A DNA stretch of 64,000 bases from Hylemonella gracilis str. Niagara R (GCF_000600295.1 NZ_JEMG01000001.1:3198311-3262310); one strand, 5' to 3'. Shown: positions 36,247 to 45,204, numbered from the stretch's first letter. Program-made: numbers and translations. The notes: generated by a model not told the origin, from the letters alone.

Positions 36247-37578
36247 ATGAGCAATGAGACACCACGCGCCGAGCCCTTGCGCGTCCTCACCGGCATCACC
36301 ACCTCAGGCACGCCGCACCTGGGCAACTACGTTGGCGCCATCCGCCCCACTGTCATCGCCAGCCGCACGGCGGGTATGGAAGGCTTTTACTTCCTGGCCG
36401 ACTACCACGCCCTCATCAAGACCGGCGGTGACCCGGCCCGCGTGCAGCGCAGCACGCTGGAAATCGCCGCGACCTGGATCGCGGCGGGCCTGGACCCGGA
36501 GCGCGTGACCTTCTACCGCCAGAGTGACATCCCCGAAATCCCGGAACTCACCTGGTTCCTCACCTGCGTCTGCGGCAAGGGACTGCTCAACCGCGCGCAT
36601 GCCTACAAGGCTGCGGTGGACAAGAACCGCGAGAAAAGGGCAGTGGCAGGTGCCGCGGACCTGGACGAAGACGAGGACGCCGGCGTCTCGGCCGGTCTCT
36701 TCATGTACCCCGTGCTGATGGCGGCGGACATCCTGATGTTCAACGCCCACCGCGTACCCGTGGGACGTGACCAGATCCAGCACATCGAAATGGCGCGCGA
36801 CATCGCCGCCAGCTTCAACCACCTCTACGGCGAACACTTCACCCTGCCCGAGGCGCAGATCGAGGAAAGCGTGGCCACGCTGCCCGGCCTGGACGGGCGC
36901 AAGATGAGCAAGAGCTACGACAACACGATTCCGCTGTTCACACCGCGCGATCAGTTGAAGAAACTCATCGCCGGCATCAAGACCGATTCACGCGCGCCCG
37001 GCGAGCCCAAGGACACCGAGGGCTCCGCCCTGTTCCAGATCTACGAAGCCTTCGCCACGCCCGAGGAAACGGCGCAACTGCGCAATGCCTTTGCGGAGGG
37101 CATCGCCTGGGGCCAGGCCAAGGAACTGCTGTTCGAACGCATCGACCGCGAAATTGCGCCCATGCGTGAAACCTACCAATCGCTCATCGACCACCCCGAG
37201 CGACTGGAAGACATGCTGAAGGCTGGCGCGGCCAAGGCCCGCCGCATCGCCACGCCCTTCACCGCCAAGCTGCGCCACGCAGTGGGCCTGCGCGACCTGC
37301 GCGCACAAGCCACGGACAAGAAAAGCAAGGCGACCAAGGCCGCGCTGCCCAGCTTCAAGCAATACCGCGAAGCCGACGGCCAGTTCTATTTCAAGGTCGT
37401 CGGCGCCCAAGGCCAGCTGCTGCTGCAAAGCGCGGGTTACGCCAGCCCCAAGGACGCAGGCGCGGCCATCAAGGCCCTGCAGGCCGACGATGCGGCGCTG
37501 GCGCAACTGCCCGCGCCCACCGACGCCCAGGCCCTGCACGCCGCCCTGCGCCTGCTGCGCGAGGCTGCCGAGGCATAA
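36247..37578 (+). CDS. trpS: Tryptophanyl-tRNA synthetase with C-terminal extension
   Basis: A class I synthetase charging tRNA-Trp. The HIGH-type motif is TPHLGN (residues 22-27) and the KMSKS motif is at residues 219-223. The protein has 443 residues, about 110 more than E. coli TrpS. The extra part begins with a Lys/Ala-rich linker near residue 350. From about residue 366 it reads FKQYREADGQFYFKVVGAQG, then LLQSAGYASPKDAGAAIKAL, which resembles the YegP/DUF1508 fold. The catalytic core is complete. The role of the extension is unknown. tRNA-Ser follows about 100 bp downstream. Confidence 0.95.
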   Translation: MSNETPRAEPLRVLTGITTSGTPHLGNYVGAIRPTVIASRTAGMEGFYFLADYHALIKTGGDPARVQRSTLEIAATWIAAGLDPERVTFYRQSDIPEIPELTWFLTCVCGKGLLNRAHAYKAAVDKNREKRAVAGAADLDEDEDAGVSAGLFMYPVLMAADILMFNAHRVPVGRDQIQHIEMARDIAASFNHLYGEHFTLPEAQIEESVATLPGLDGRKMSKSYDNTIPLFTPRDQLKKLIAGIKTDSRAPGEPKDTEGSALFQIYEAFATPEETAQLRNAFAEGIAWGQAKELLFERIDREIAPMRETYQSLIDHPERLEDMLKAGAAKARRIATPFTAKLRHAVGLRDLRAQATDKKSKATKAALPSFKQYREADGQFYFKVVGAQGQLLLQSAGYASPKDAGAAIKALQADDAALAQLPAPTDAQALHAALRLLREAAEA

Positions 37579-37683
37579 GGCAGAAGCGAACGCGGCAAGA
37601 GAAACACCCCGGGGTCGGGGCGTGGCGGAAAAGCCGGTGCGGTGCTGCTACAATCCGGCGCTTCGACACATGCGTCTAAAGCC

Positions 37684-37773
<90 letters not shown>

Positions 37774-37780
37774 AGTTTTC

Positions 37781-37818
37781 AACGGGTTGCTGCAGGAATG
37801 CCGCAACCCGTTGTTGTT
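37781..37818 (+). terminator. Rho-independent terminator of tRNA-Ser
   Basis: AACGGGTTGC (37781-37790) pairs perfectly with GCAACCCGTT (37803-37812) around a 12-nt loop and is followed by the T-rich tail GTTGTTT. It begins 7 nt after the tRNA CCA end. Confidence 0.85.
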
Positions 37819-38031
37819 TCTGACAGTCCCTGCGCACCGCACGGGGAAGCAGGGATGAACGTGTTCACTATTCTTCCGACAGTTGCTAGGCTGTGAGTGA
37901 CTGATTCATCTGGCCGGACGTATGGGCACTTGCCCGAACGCTTGACGCTCGCCCGCAACCATGCGAAGGTTCAAAGAACCGCGCACGCCAGAGCCCAGCT
38001 TCCAGCGTGCCTCGAATCTCCGCCTCATACC

Positions 38032-38862
38032 ATGCCTTTCCTGACCCCTTCGCTGCTCGTGGGCGTTTCCGCTCGCATCTACTACCCCGCCACCCCGGTG
38101 CTGGACCTGGGCGGTGTCTGGACCAAGACCTTGCATTACATGGAGCAGTCGGTGGCCCAGATGCTGATGCGCTGCGGCGCGCTGCCGGTGATGGTGCCGG
38201 CCGTCGATGAGCGTAGCCTGGTCCGGCCCAGCGAGCTGAATCTTTCACACTACGCCGAGTCACTGGATGCCCTGGTGCTCCAGGGCGGCAACGATGTCGC
38301 GCCTGAAAGTTATGGTGAGACGCCCATCAATGCGCAGTGCCACGGGGACCTGGTGCGAGACCAGTATGAAATCGCCCTGATCCACGCCTTCGTGCAGGCC
38401 AGAAAACCGGTGTTTGGTATCTGTCGCGGTCTGCAGATCCTGAACGTGGCGTTTGGCGGCACGCTGTGGCAGGACATCGAGACGCAGGTTCCAGACGCCC
38501 TGGACCATGTCCGCCGAGACATCTATGACCAGAACGCACATGAGATCGAACTGAAGGCTGGCACGCGCCTGCAGGCCCTGTACCCCCATATGTCGCACGG
38601 CAGGGTCAACAGCATCCATCACCAAGCCATCAAGCAGGTCGCGCCGGGTTTCGTGGTGGAGGCGGTCTGCCCTGAGGACGGCATCGTGGAGGCCATCCGC
38701 AAGGAAGGTGAGAGCTACATCGCGGGAGTGCAGTGGCATCCCGAGTTCCATGCGCCGGATGGGAAGGCGCATCTCGACGATCAGCGCATCGTGATGGATT
38801 TCCTGCGGACGGCCCGGCGGCTCAAGAGCGCACGCGCCCCTGAGCCCTCGGCACCCTTCTAA
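38032..38862 (+). CDS. Gamma-glutamyl-gamma-aminobutyrate hydrolase family (class I glutamine amidotransferase-like)
   Basis: A 276-residue PuuD-like hydrolase. The nucleophile is Cys131 in GICRGLQ, and His236 and Glu238 in GVQWHPEF complete the triad. PuuD cleaves gamma-glutamyl-GABA in putrescine breakdown; this enzyme may act on that or another gamma-glutamyl amide. No other putrescine genes are near, so the substrate is inferred only from the family. The ATG at 38032 starts directly before the conserved LLVGVSARIYYP strand; the frame is open to 37897. The gene is convergent with an AraC regulator, and their stop codons overlap. Confidence 0.88.
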   Translation: MPFLTPSLLVGVSARIYYPATPVLDLGGVWTKTLHYMEQSVAQMLMRCGALPVMVPAVDERSLVRPSELNLSHYAESLDALVLQGGNDVAPESYGETPINAQCHGDLVRDQYEIALIHAFVQARKPVFGICRGLQILNVAFGGTLWQDIETQVPDALDHVRRDIYDQNAHEIELKAGTRLQALYPHMSHGRVNSIHHQAIKQVAPGFVVEAVCPEDGIVEAIRKEGESYIAGVQWHPEFHAPDGKAHLDDQRIVMDFLRTARRLKSARAPEPSAPF

Positions 38863-39827
38863 AGAAAGCCCAGCGGTACGCCTGATTCCAGCATGCGCTG
38901 CCGGTCGCGCACCGGCGGTGCGCCGAACATGCGGGCGTATTCGCGGTTGAATTGCGAGGGGCTTTCGTAGCCGATCTCGAAGGCGATGGAAGCCGCGTCC
39001 CGGTCGGTGGCACCCAGCATCAGCCTGCGGGCTTCCTGCAGGCGCAGCTGCTTCACGTACTGCAGCGGCGTGAACGAGGTGACGGCCTTGAAGTGGAAAT
39101 GCAGGGCCGAGGCGCTGAGGTGCGCGATGTCGGCCAGCTCGTTCACGCCGATGGATTCGCGGAAGCGGGCCTGCAGCACCGCGATGACCCGCGCGATGCG
39201 CTGGTCGCTGCAATCGGCCTTGGCGGTGCGCGCCATGCGCCACCCGTTGGGCGAGGACAAGAGCCGGTAGACAATCTCGCGCCGGATCAGGGGCGCGAGC
39301 GCCGCGATGTCGCGCGGCGTCTGCAGCAGGTGCACCAGGCGCAGCACCGCGTCCATCAGTGCTGGCGATGAGGGTTCGGTGTACAGGCCCCGCGCTGCGT
39401 CCGTGGTGGCATTGGGCGGCTCCGGGGGCAGGCCATGGTCCAGGAGGATCTGGCTGACGTCCGAGTGTTCAATGCGCAGGTGCAGGCTGAGGTAGGGCTC
39501 GCGCGGTGAGGCCTGCACCACCTGCCCCACCACGGGCAGGTCCTGCGAGATGACGAGGTGGCAGCTTTCGCTGTACTCCGTCACCTGGTCGCTCAGGAAG
39601 ACCCGTTTGCGCCCGCCCAGCAAGATGCATAGCGCAGGGCGGTACATCACGTTCAACGGTTGGCTGGGCGCGCTGGCGCGGATGAACTGGAGGCCGCTGA
39701 CCGCCGTGGGCGTGAAACCGTCCACGCGGGCCTGCGCGTCCACCAAGGCGCGCAAGGCGTCGAGGCGCGAGGACAGGTCCGCGGTCATGCCGAAGGCGGA
39801 TGGGGTGGCAAGGTCGACGTGGGCCAT
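38859..39827 (-). CDS. AraC family transcriptional regulator (AraC_N type)
   Basis: A 322-residue regulator. Residues about 30-190 form the AraC_N ligand region (PALCILLGGRKRVFLSDQVTEY), and the C-terminal part holds two helix-turn-helix motifs, IGVNELADIAHLSASALHFHFKAV and DRDAASIAFEIGYESPSQFNREYARMFG. This subgroup often controls a neighbouring oxidoreductase gene. It is divergent from the SDR gene at 40071, with 243 bp between the starts, so it probably activates that gene; this is inference. The stop codon overlaps that of the convergent hydrolase gene. Confidence 0.92.
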   Translation of the reverse strand: MAHVDLATPSAFGMTADLSSRLDALRALVDAQARVDGFTPTAVSGLQFIRASAPSQPLNVMYRPALCILLGGRKRVFLSDQVTEYSESCHLVISQDLPVVGQVVQASPREPYLSLHLRIEHSDVSQILLDHGLPPEPPNATTDAARGLYTEPSSPALMDAVLRLVHLLQTPRDIAALAPLIRREIVYRLLSSPNGWRMARTAKADCSDQRIARVIAVLQARFRESIGVNELADIAHLSASALHFHFKAVTSFTPLQYVKQLRLQEARRLMLGATDRDAASIAFEIGYESPSQFNREYARMFGAPPVRDRQRMLESGVPLGFL

Positions 39828-40024
39828 GCGCTGACTATAGAAGATCGATCGCCCAGATTCGAGCGCACCCGATCAGCCCCACAAGATCGGGCAAGGAATC
39901 TGGAGGATCAGGCAAGGCCAAGGCGCCTTGTCACGGACCCGCGCGGGGATGCGGAGCTATGGGCAAGCTTCGAGGAGGAAACGGCAAAGCTAGCGGGCGG
40001 GTGCTGCGCACACTGGCCTGGAGG

Positions 40025-40046
40025 AGAGGCACACGGTCGTGCCTCT
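40025..40046 (+). promoter_or_regulatory. Inverted repeat upstream of the SDR gene
   Basis: AGAGGCAC and GTGCCTCT are perfect 8-bp arms around a 6-nt centre, ending 24 bp before the SDR start. It could be an operator for the divergent AraC regulator or a leader hairpin. Confidence 0.45.
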
Positions 40047-40070
40047 TTGCAACCCCAGGAGAAACAAGAC

Positions 40071-40811
40071 ATGGAAGCAATCAAGGACCAGGTGATCGCC
40101 ATCACGGGCGCGAGCAGCGGCATCGGCATGGCCACCGCCCAGGTGTTGGCGGGCATGGGCGCCCGGCTTGTCATCGGCGCGCGGCGCATGGACAGGCTGG
40201 ACGAACTGGCCGGCAGCCTGCGGCAACACGGTGCGCAGGTGCTCACGGTGGCGCTGGACGTGCGGCAGCGCGCGTCGGTGCAGAACTTCGTGGACCTCGC
40301 CGTCAGCACCTACGGGCGCATCGACGTGTTGATCAACAACGCGGGCGTGATGCCGCTGTCCAAGCTGAGCGTGGGCAAGGTGGACGAATGGGAGGACACC
40401 ATCGACATCAACGTCAAGGGCGTTCTGTACGGCATCGCCGCCGCGCTACCGCGCATGAAGGCGCAGGGCATGGGGCATCTCATCAGCGTGGCCTCGATCG
40501 GCGCGCACCACGCCTTCCCGGGCGCAGCGGTGTACTGCGGTTCGAAGTTCGCGGTCTGGGCCATCTGCGAGGCCTTGCGCCAGGAGGAGCTCGATGGCGA
40601 CATCCGCGTCACAACGATTTCGCCCGGCACGATCCGCTCGGAGCTGGCCGACAGCATCACGGATGCGGATGCCGCCGCCGCCATGCGCGATTTCCGGGCC
40701 GTGACGATCGAACCCGAGGCGATCGCGCAGGCCATCGCCTACGCCATCGCCCAGCCACGCGAAGTGTCTGTGAGCGAGGTGGTGGTGCGCCCCACGCGCA
40801 GCCCTGCTTGA
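40071..40811 (+). CDS. Short-chain dehydrogenase/reductase
   Basis: A 246-residue classical SDR. The nucleotide-binding motif TGASSGIG lies at residues 12-19, NNAG at 89-92, and the catalytic residues are Ser142, Tyr155 and Lys159. Arg38-Arg39 after the second strand favours NADP(H). The product resembles YdfG-like and clavaldehyde-type reductases; substrate unknown. CCAGGAG precedes the ATG at 40071. The upstream frame to 39660 is antisense to the AraC gene and not used. It is divergent from that regulator and convergent with the Atu4866/CMD pair. Confidence 0.92.
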   Translation: MEAIKDQVIAITGASSGIGMATAQVLAGMGARLVIGARRMDRLDELAGSLRQHGAQVLTVALDVRQRASVQNFVDLAVSTYGRIDVLINNAGVMPLSKLSVGKVDEWEDTIDINVKGVLYGIAAALPRMKAQGMGHLISVASIGAHHAFPGAAVYCGSKFAVWAICEALRQEELDGDIRVTTISPGTIRSELADSITDADAAAAMRDFRAVTIEPEAIAQAIAYAIAQPREVSVSEVVVRPTRSPA

Positions 40812-40819
40812 TGGGTCAT

Positions 40820-40897
40820 GCCGATGCCGCTGACCGTCCGCGTGGAGGGGCTATGGGCGGCATCGGCGCACGGGGCGACGCGTTTGGCGACGCCCCG
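40820..40897. terminator. Paired GC-rich hairpins between convergent genes
   Basis: GCCGATGCCGC (40820-40830) and GCGGCATCGGC (40857-40867) are perfect 11-bp arms, followed by CGGGGCG (40871-40877) and CGCCCCG (40891-40897). They fill the 94-bp gap between the SDR and Atu4866-type genes, which run towards each other. T-tracts are lacking, so termination is probable from position rather than proven. Confidence 0.5.
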
Positions 40898-40905
40898 CCC
40901 GTGGT

Positions 40906-41283
40906 TCAAGGCGTCCGGCCCGCCGGCACGCGCCGGAAGACATACCCACCATGGAGGAACACGTCGCCACGGAACTGGCCATCGGCGGTGAAGCCCGTGT
41001 CGTCCAGGTACCAGATGCGGTCACCCAGGACCCAGTAGCGCCCCTGGTACGCGCTCTTGCGGCTACCACGCTGTTCGTCGTACCGCCCGTTGGGCAGAAG
41101 CTCGTGGCGGATGTATCCGTCCTCGGTCACCCACATGCCCAGATAGGGATGGCTGGTTGGATCATCATGACGGTTCGGCCCGGGCTGGCCAGCCACCTGC
41201 ACCGCGGGGGGCAGCCTGGCGGGCACGGTGTCGGCCAGCACAGCGCTGGAAGCCAGCATGGTCATGGGCAGCAGCGTTTTCAT
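40906..41283 (-). CDS. Atu4866-domain protein with signal peptide
   Basis: A 125-residue exported protein. An N-terminal signal sequence (MKTLLPMTMLASSAVLA) is followed by a short linker and a domain reading HPYLGMWVTEDGYIRHELLPNGRYDE, then YQGRYWVLGDRIWYLDDTGF, which matches the small beta-barrel Atu4866 family. Function unknown. The ATG at 41283 overlaps the stop of the CMD gene by 4 bp, so the two are coupled. The frame continues upstream inside that gene but is not used. Confidence 0.8.
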   Translation of the reverse strand: MKTLLPMTMLASSAVLADTVPARLPPAVQVAGQPGPNRHDDPTSHPYLGMWVTEDGYIRHELLPNGRYDEQRGSRKSAYQGRYWVLGDRIWYLDDTGFTADGQFRGDVFLHGGYVFRRVPAGRTP

Positions 41284-41789
41284 CGGCGGCCTCCCGCCGG
41301 GTTCAGGCCCCGCTCGGCGAACAGCTCCTGCAGGGTCTGCGAGGCCTCGATGGCTCTCGGAAAACCGGCGGGGACCGTGACCAGGTAGACGATTTCCTTC
41401 AGTTCCTCCGGCGTGGCGCCGAGGTTGAGCGCATACCCCGCGTGGGTCTTGAAGAAGCTGCGCAGCCCCAGGGACGCGAACGCGGCCATCGCGGCCAGTT
41501 GGCGGGTCTTGGGGTCCAGCACCTGCCGGCCCCACACGTCGCCGAGCGCGTAGGAGGCGGTGCTGTCGGCCAGGAAGGGGAATTCGCGCCGCATGGCTTC
41601 GAACACCGGCTGCGTCTGGCCCTGGTTGAGCTCACGCAGAACCTGCAGACCGCGCTCGTAACGCGGGTCCGGGCTGGGCGGCGCACCAGCGGGCGAGGCC
41701 TGCGCATGCAGGGCCCCAACCCCGACAAACAGGGTGACGGTGCACAGGAGTCCTCGTATCGGGCGAGGACGGAGATGGCGGGTTTCCAT
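41280..41789 (-). CDS. Carboxymuconolactone decarboxylase-like protein, exported
   Basis: A 169-residue protein with an N-terminal signal peptide ending near ALHAQA, so it should act in the periplasm. The CMD core is visible in LDPKTRQLAAMAAFASLG and in THAGYALNLGATPEELKEIVYLVTVPAGFP. There is no CxxC, so it is not an AhpD-like peroxidase partner. The physiological reaction is unknown; family names refer to gamma-carboxymuconolactone decarboxylase. It overlaps the Atu4866-type gene by 4 bp. The start at 41789 gives a normal signal peptide. Confidence 0.85.
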   Translation of the reverse strand: METRHLRPRPIRGLLCTVTLFVGVGALHAQASPAGAPPSPDPRYERGLQVLRELNQGQTQPVFEAMRREFPFLADSTASYALGDVWGRQVLDPKTRQLAAMAAFASLGLRSFFKTHAGYALNLGATPEELKEIVYLVTVPAGFPRAIEASQTLQELFAERGLNPAGGRR

Positions 41790-41895
41790 GGCGGGAGCCT
41801 TTCCGGGAGTGATGGATGAGAGCCCACACTCTAGGAACGTCCCCACCTCTTGCCTTGCCTAAAACCGGCGGCGGATTGCCCCATCCTCCAGGAAA

Positions 41896-43653
41896 TCAGA
41901 ACACGCCCCAATCCCCGTCGTCGCCCTTGCCGTTCGCCGTCACCGGCTTGGGCTTGCTTGCCGAGGCCAGGGTGGAGGTGAGGCGCGGTGGCGTGGCCGC
42001 CGGACGGGACGCAGCAGGCTTGGGTTGAGCCGACAAGGCGGGCGCGGGAGCCGGCGCGGCGGATGAGGCCAAGGGCCGGGCCGCGATCTGCGCCGCCATG
42101 GGGACGCCGGTCCCCACGTTGAACACCGCGACCACCTGCGCCAGACGCAAGGCCTGGTCCCGCAGGCCGGAAGCCGCGGCGGCCGACTCCTCCACCAAGG
42201 AGGCGTTCTGCTGCGTCATCTGGTCCAGGGTGGTGATGGCCTGGTTGACTTGCTTGATGCCGTCGCGCTGCTCCTCGGCGGAGCTGGTGATCTCACCGAT
42301 CAGGTCCGACACGCGCTTGACGTTCGTCACGATCTCGTCCATGGCCATGCCAGCCTGCTCGACCTGGGTCGAACCCGTCGCGACGGTCGCGACCGAGGCC
42401 CCAATCAAGGTCTTGATTTCCTTGGCCGCGTCAGCGCTGCGGCCCGCCAGACTGCGCACCTCGCTGGCCACCACCGCGAACCCCCGGCCTTGTTCACCCG
42501 CGCGCGCGGCTTCCACCGCCGCGTTAAGGGCGAGGATATTGGTCTGGAAGGCGATGCCGTCGATCACGCTGATGATGTCGTTGATCTTCTTGGACGACTC
42601 GCTGATCTGCTGCATGCTCTGCACCACCTGGTCCATCACCTCGCCACCGCGCGCGGCCGAGCCGGCCGCCGAGGTCACGAGTTGGTTGGCCTGGCGCGCC
42701 GTGTCGGCGGACTGGGCCACGGTGCTGGTCAGTTGCTCGATGCTGGCGGCGGTTTCTTCCAGATTGGCGGCGGTCTGCTCGGTGCGCGCGGACAGGTCCT
42801 GGTTGCCGCTGGCGATCTCGTCCGAGGCGTTGGACACCGACTCCACGCCGGCACGCACCTTGGACACCAGCTGGCGCAGCCGCTCGTTCATGTCGGCCAG
42901 GGCCTGCAGCAGCAGGCCAAATTCATCCTTGCGGCGCGTCTTGAGGGATTGGGTCAGGTCACCCTGGGCGATGGCCTGCGCGACGCTGACCGCGCTGTCC
43001 AGCGGCTTGGTGATGGACAACACCAGCCAGCGGATCAGCCCCACGCTCAGCGCCAACACCACCAGCACACCCACGCCGCTGATCATGAGCAGGCGCTGGT
43101 GTTGCGCCTCCAGCTCGGCGCGGGCTTCGTCGCGCTGGGCCTGCTGTTCGGTGATGTACTTGCCGATGGTCGCCAGGTAGATGCTCTGGGTCGGCCGGTA
43201 CTGGCTTTCGACGAAGGCCAGCAGACCGGCTTGGTCTTGCGCTTCCTCGAATTTCTTCATCTGATCGCGGTTGGCCAGCACCGTGACCCGCAGCTTGGCG
43301 ATCTCGGCCAGCACGGCCTTGTCGCGTTCGGAGCGCGCGGTCTTGGAGATTTCCTCCTGAACCGGCGAAATGCGCTTGCTCAACTCGATGGAGCGAGCCT
43401 CGAAATCGGCGCGCAAGGCGGCATCGGTCACCTTGGCCCGGCTCAGGGTCATGGCCGTGGCCAACTCGGCCAAGCCCTGCCAACGCACGGCCGTCGTGAT
43501 CGAGGACTCGTAGTGCGCCACGACTTGCGCGGCCCGGTCGGTGGCGGAACGAACCGCGATCTGGCCCCAGACGCCGACCACCAGGATCAAGGTCAGCAGA
43601 CCCATGATGACCAGCCAGAGCTTTTGCGCCACGCGCAAATTGTTGATATTCAT
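41896..43653 (-). CDS. Methyl-accepting chemotaxis protein
   Basis: A 585-residue chemoreceptor with the same layout as the one at 30747-32468: TM1 near residues 10-32, a four-helix-bundle periplasmic domain with TMTLSRAKVTDAALRADFEAR, TM2 near 190-212, HAMP, and a signalling tip [27 protein letters not shown] long Ala/Pro-rich tail ends in DWGVF, which fits the xWxxF docking pentapeptide pattern. The start MNINNLRVAQKLWLV parallels [15 protein letters not shown] of the other receptor, so the two are probably paralogues. Ligand unknown. A 291-bp gap separates it from sspB. Confidence 0.95.
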   Translation of the reverse strand: MNINNLRVAQKLWLVIMGLLTLILVVGVWGQIAVRSATDRAAQVVAHYESSITTAVRWQGLAELATAMTLSRAKVTDAALRADFEARSIELSKRISPVQEEISKTARSERDKAVLAEIAKLRVTVLANRDQMKKFEEAQDQAGLLAFVESQYRPTQSIYLATIGKYITEQQAQRDEARAELEAQHQRLLMISGVGVLVVLALSVGLIRWLVLSITKPLDSAVSVAQAIAQGDLTQSLKTRRKDEFGLLLQALADMNERLRQLVSKVRAGVESVSNASDEIASGNQDLSARTEQTAANLEETAASIEQLTSTVAQSADTARQANQLVTSAAGSAARGGEVMDQVVQSMQQISESSKKINDIISVIDGIAFQTNILALNAAVEAARAGEQGRGFAVVASEVRSLAGRSADAAKEIKTLIGASVATVATGSTQVEQAGMAMDEIVTNVKRVSDLIGEITSSAEEQRDGIKQVNQAITTLDQMTQQNASLVEESAAAASGLRDQALRLAQVVAVFNVGTGVPMAAQIAARPLASSAAPAPAPALSAQPKPAASRPAATPPRLTSTLASASKPKPVTANGKGDDGDWGVF

Positions 43654-43944
43654 TCAGCTACCCCTAGGGCCCGAGGATGGGCGCGTCAACGGACTCCATC
43701 GCAGGACGATGGGCTACACAAAGTCGACACCTGGGGAAAGAAGGCAGAACCGAATGTCAGCGGTTGGCTGCGGAGACTGCGGCCCCACGATCCTGGTCAC
43801 CCGCCGTGGCGGGCAACTTTAGACTGGAAGCTTTGCGACCCCGGCTTTCGCTCGGGTGTGCCTTTGCGTGATTGGCATTCTAGTCTGCGCACGGACTTGA
43901 CATTCCCTCACGCCCAAGGAAGCCGGCCGCGGATGGCCGCTGCG

Positions 43945-44511
43945 CTACTTCACCCGCTTGAGCGCGGGGCGCCCGCCAGCAGGCGGCGTGGTCGGCCGAG
44001 GAGGTTCGGGGTCCGAACCATCACCGTGGTCAGCAGCGTCCGAATCGGACGCCAGGCTGAGGATGGCGGCACCACCGCTGCCCGGGGTTTCGCCATGGGA
44101 GGGCGAAGACTCGGCGGCGATGGTCTGCGCGTCCCCGGCCTCCTCGGCCCGTTCCTCGTCGGGTGCGGACTCCAGCGGAAAGGCCATGCCCTGCCCGTTC
44201 TCGCGGGCATAGATGGCCATGACCTGCCGGATGGGCACCAGGATGTCGCGCCCCACGCCAGCGAAACGGGCCTTGAACTCGATGTACTCGTTGCCAATCT
44301 GCAAGGCACTCGTGGCGTCCATGCTGATGTTGAGCACGATCTCGCCGTCCTTCACGTACTCACGCGGCACACGCACGGTGTCGTCGACCCGCACCGCCAC
44401 GTAAGGCGTGAGCCCGTTGTCGGCGCACCATTCGTAGAGGGCTCGGATCAGGTAAGGCCGGGTGGACGTGGCCTGGGGCGGTTGAGACCCCGTCGTCGTG
44501 CTCTGGCTCAT
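43945..44511 (-). CDS. sspB: ClpXP protease specificity-enhancing factor SspB
   Basis: A 188-residue adaptor that hands ssrA-tagged and other substrates to ClpXP. The N-terminal substrate-binding fold includes RPYLIRALYEWCADNGLTPY and the strand NISMDATSALQIGNEYIEFKARF. A long acidic, Gly/Pro-rich flexible linker follows, and the last residues, RPALKRVK, are the ClpX-binding motif seen in E. coli SspB (RVVK end). It starts 29 bp after the sspA stop, the usual sspA-sspB operon. Confidence 0.94.
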   Translation of the reverse strand: MSQSTTTGSQPPQATSTRPYLIRALYEWCADNGLTPYVAVRVDDTVRVPREYVKDGEIVLNISMDATSALQIGNEYIEFKARFAGVGRDILVPIRQVMAIYARENGQGMAFPLESAPDEERAEEAGDAQTIAAESSPSHGETPGSGGAAILSLASDSDAADHGDGSDPEPPRPTTPPAGGRPALKRVK

Positions 44512-44540
44512 CTGCGCTGTTCCAGGTTCCCGCGAGGCGC

Positions 44541-45152
44541 TTACTTGCGCATCACCTTCTCGGAGGGCGTGAGCGCCTCGATGTAGGCAGGACGCGAGAA
44601 GATGCGTTCGGCGTACTTGAGCAGGGGGGCTGCGTTCTTGGACAGATCAATGCCGTAGTAATCCAGGCGCCAGAGCAGGGGCGCGATGGCCACGTCCAGC
44701 ATCGAGAAGTTGTCGCCCAGCATGTACTTGTTCTTCAGGAACACGGGGGCCAGCTGGGTCAGGCGGTCACGGATGTGGCCGCGGGCCTTTTCCAGCGCCT
44801 TCTCGTTGTTCTTGCTCGCGCGGTTTTCCAGCGTGGACACATGGACGAACAGTTCCTTCTCGAAATTCAGCAGGAACAGGCGCACGCGGGCGCGGTCCAC
44901 CGGGTCGCCGGGCATCAGCTGCGGGTGCGGGAAGCGCTCGTCGATGTACTCGTTGATGATGTTGGATTCGTACAGGATCAAGTCACGCTCGACCAGGATG
45001 GGCACCTGGCCATAAGGGTTCATGACATTGATGTCCTCGGGCTTGTTGTAGAGATCCACGTCACGGATTTCGAAATCCATGCCCTTCTCGAACAACACGA
45101 AACGGCAGCGGTGGGAGAAGGGGCAGGTCGTGCCCGAATACAGCACCATCAT
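44541..45152 (-). CDS. sspA: Stringent starvation protein A (GST fold)
   Basis: A 203-residue glutathione-S-transferase-fold protein that binds RNA polymerase and shifts promoter use in stress and stationary phase. The thioredoxin-like part begins MMVLYSGTTCPFSHRCRFVLFEKGMDFEIRDVDLYNKPED. SspA lacks GST activity in characterised cases. AGGAG precedes the ATG. It lies downstream of petABC on the same strand and is followed by sspB. A separate promoter for it is proposed at 45216-45245. Confidence 0.93.
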   Translation of the reverse strand: MMVLYSGTTCPFSHRCRFVLFEKGMDFEIRDVDLYNKPEDINVMNPYGQVPILVERDLILYESNIINEYIDERFPHPQLMPGDPVDRARVRLFLLNFEKELFVHVSTLENRASKNNEKALEKARGHIRDRLTQLAPVFLKNKYMLGDNFSMLDVAIAPLLWRLDYYGIDLSKNAAPLLKYAERIFSRPAYIEALTPSEKVMRK

Positions 45153-45204
45153 GGCGGGTAGCTCCTGGGGGGATGGGGGAAAGAAGGAAATTCAGAAACG
45201 AAAA

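Noticed and set aside
43814-43823. CTAAAGTTGC on the minus strand, like the -35 part of a sigma-28 (FliA) promoter for the second chemoreceptor
   Set aside because: The matching GCCGATAA -10 element is poor at the expected distance and the site is about 160 bp from the start codon.
42250-44586. Plus-strand open frame of 778 codons opposite the second chemoreceptor and sspB
   Set aside because: Composition typical of a shadow frame, and both minus-strand genes are well supported.
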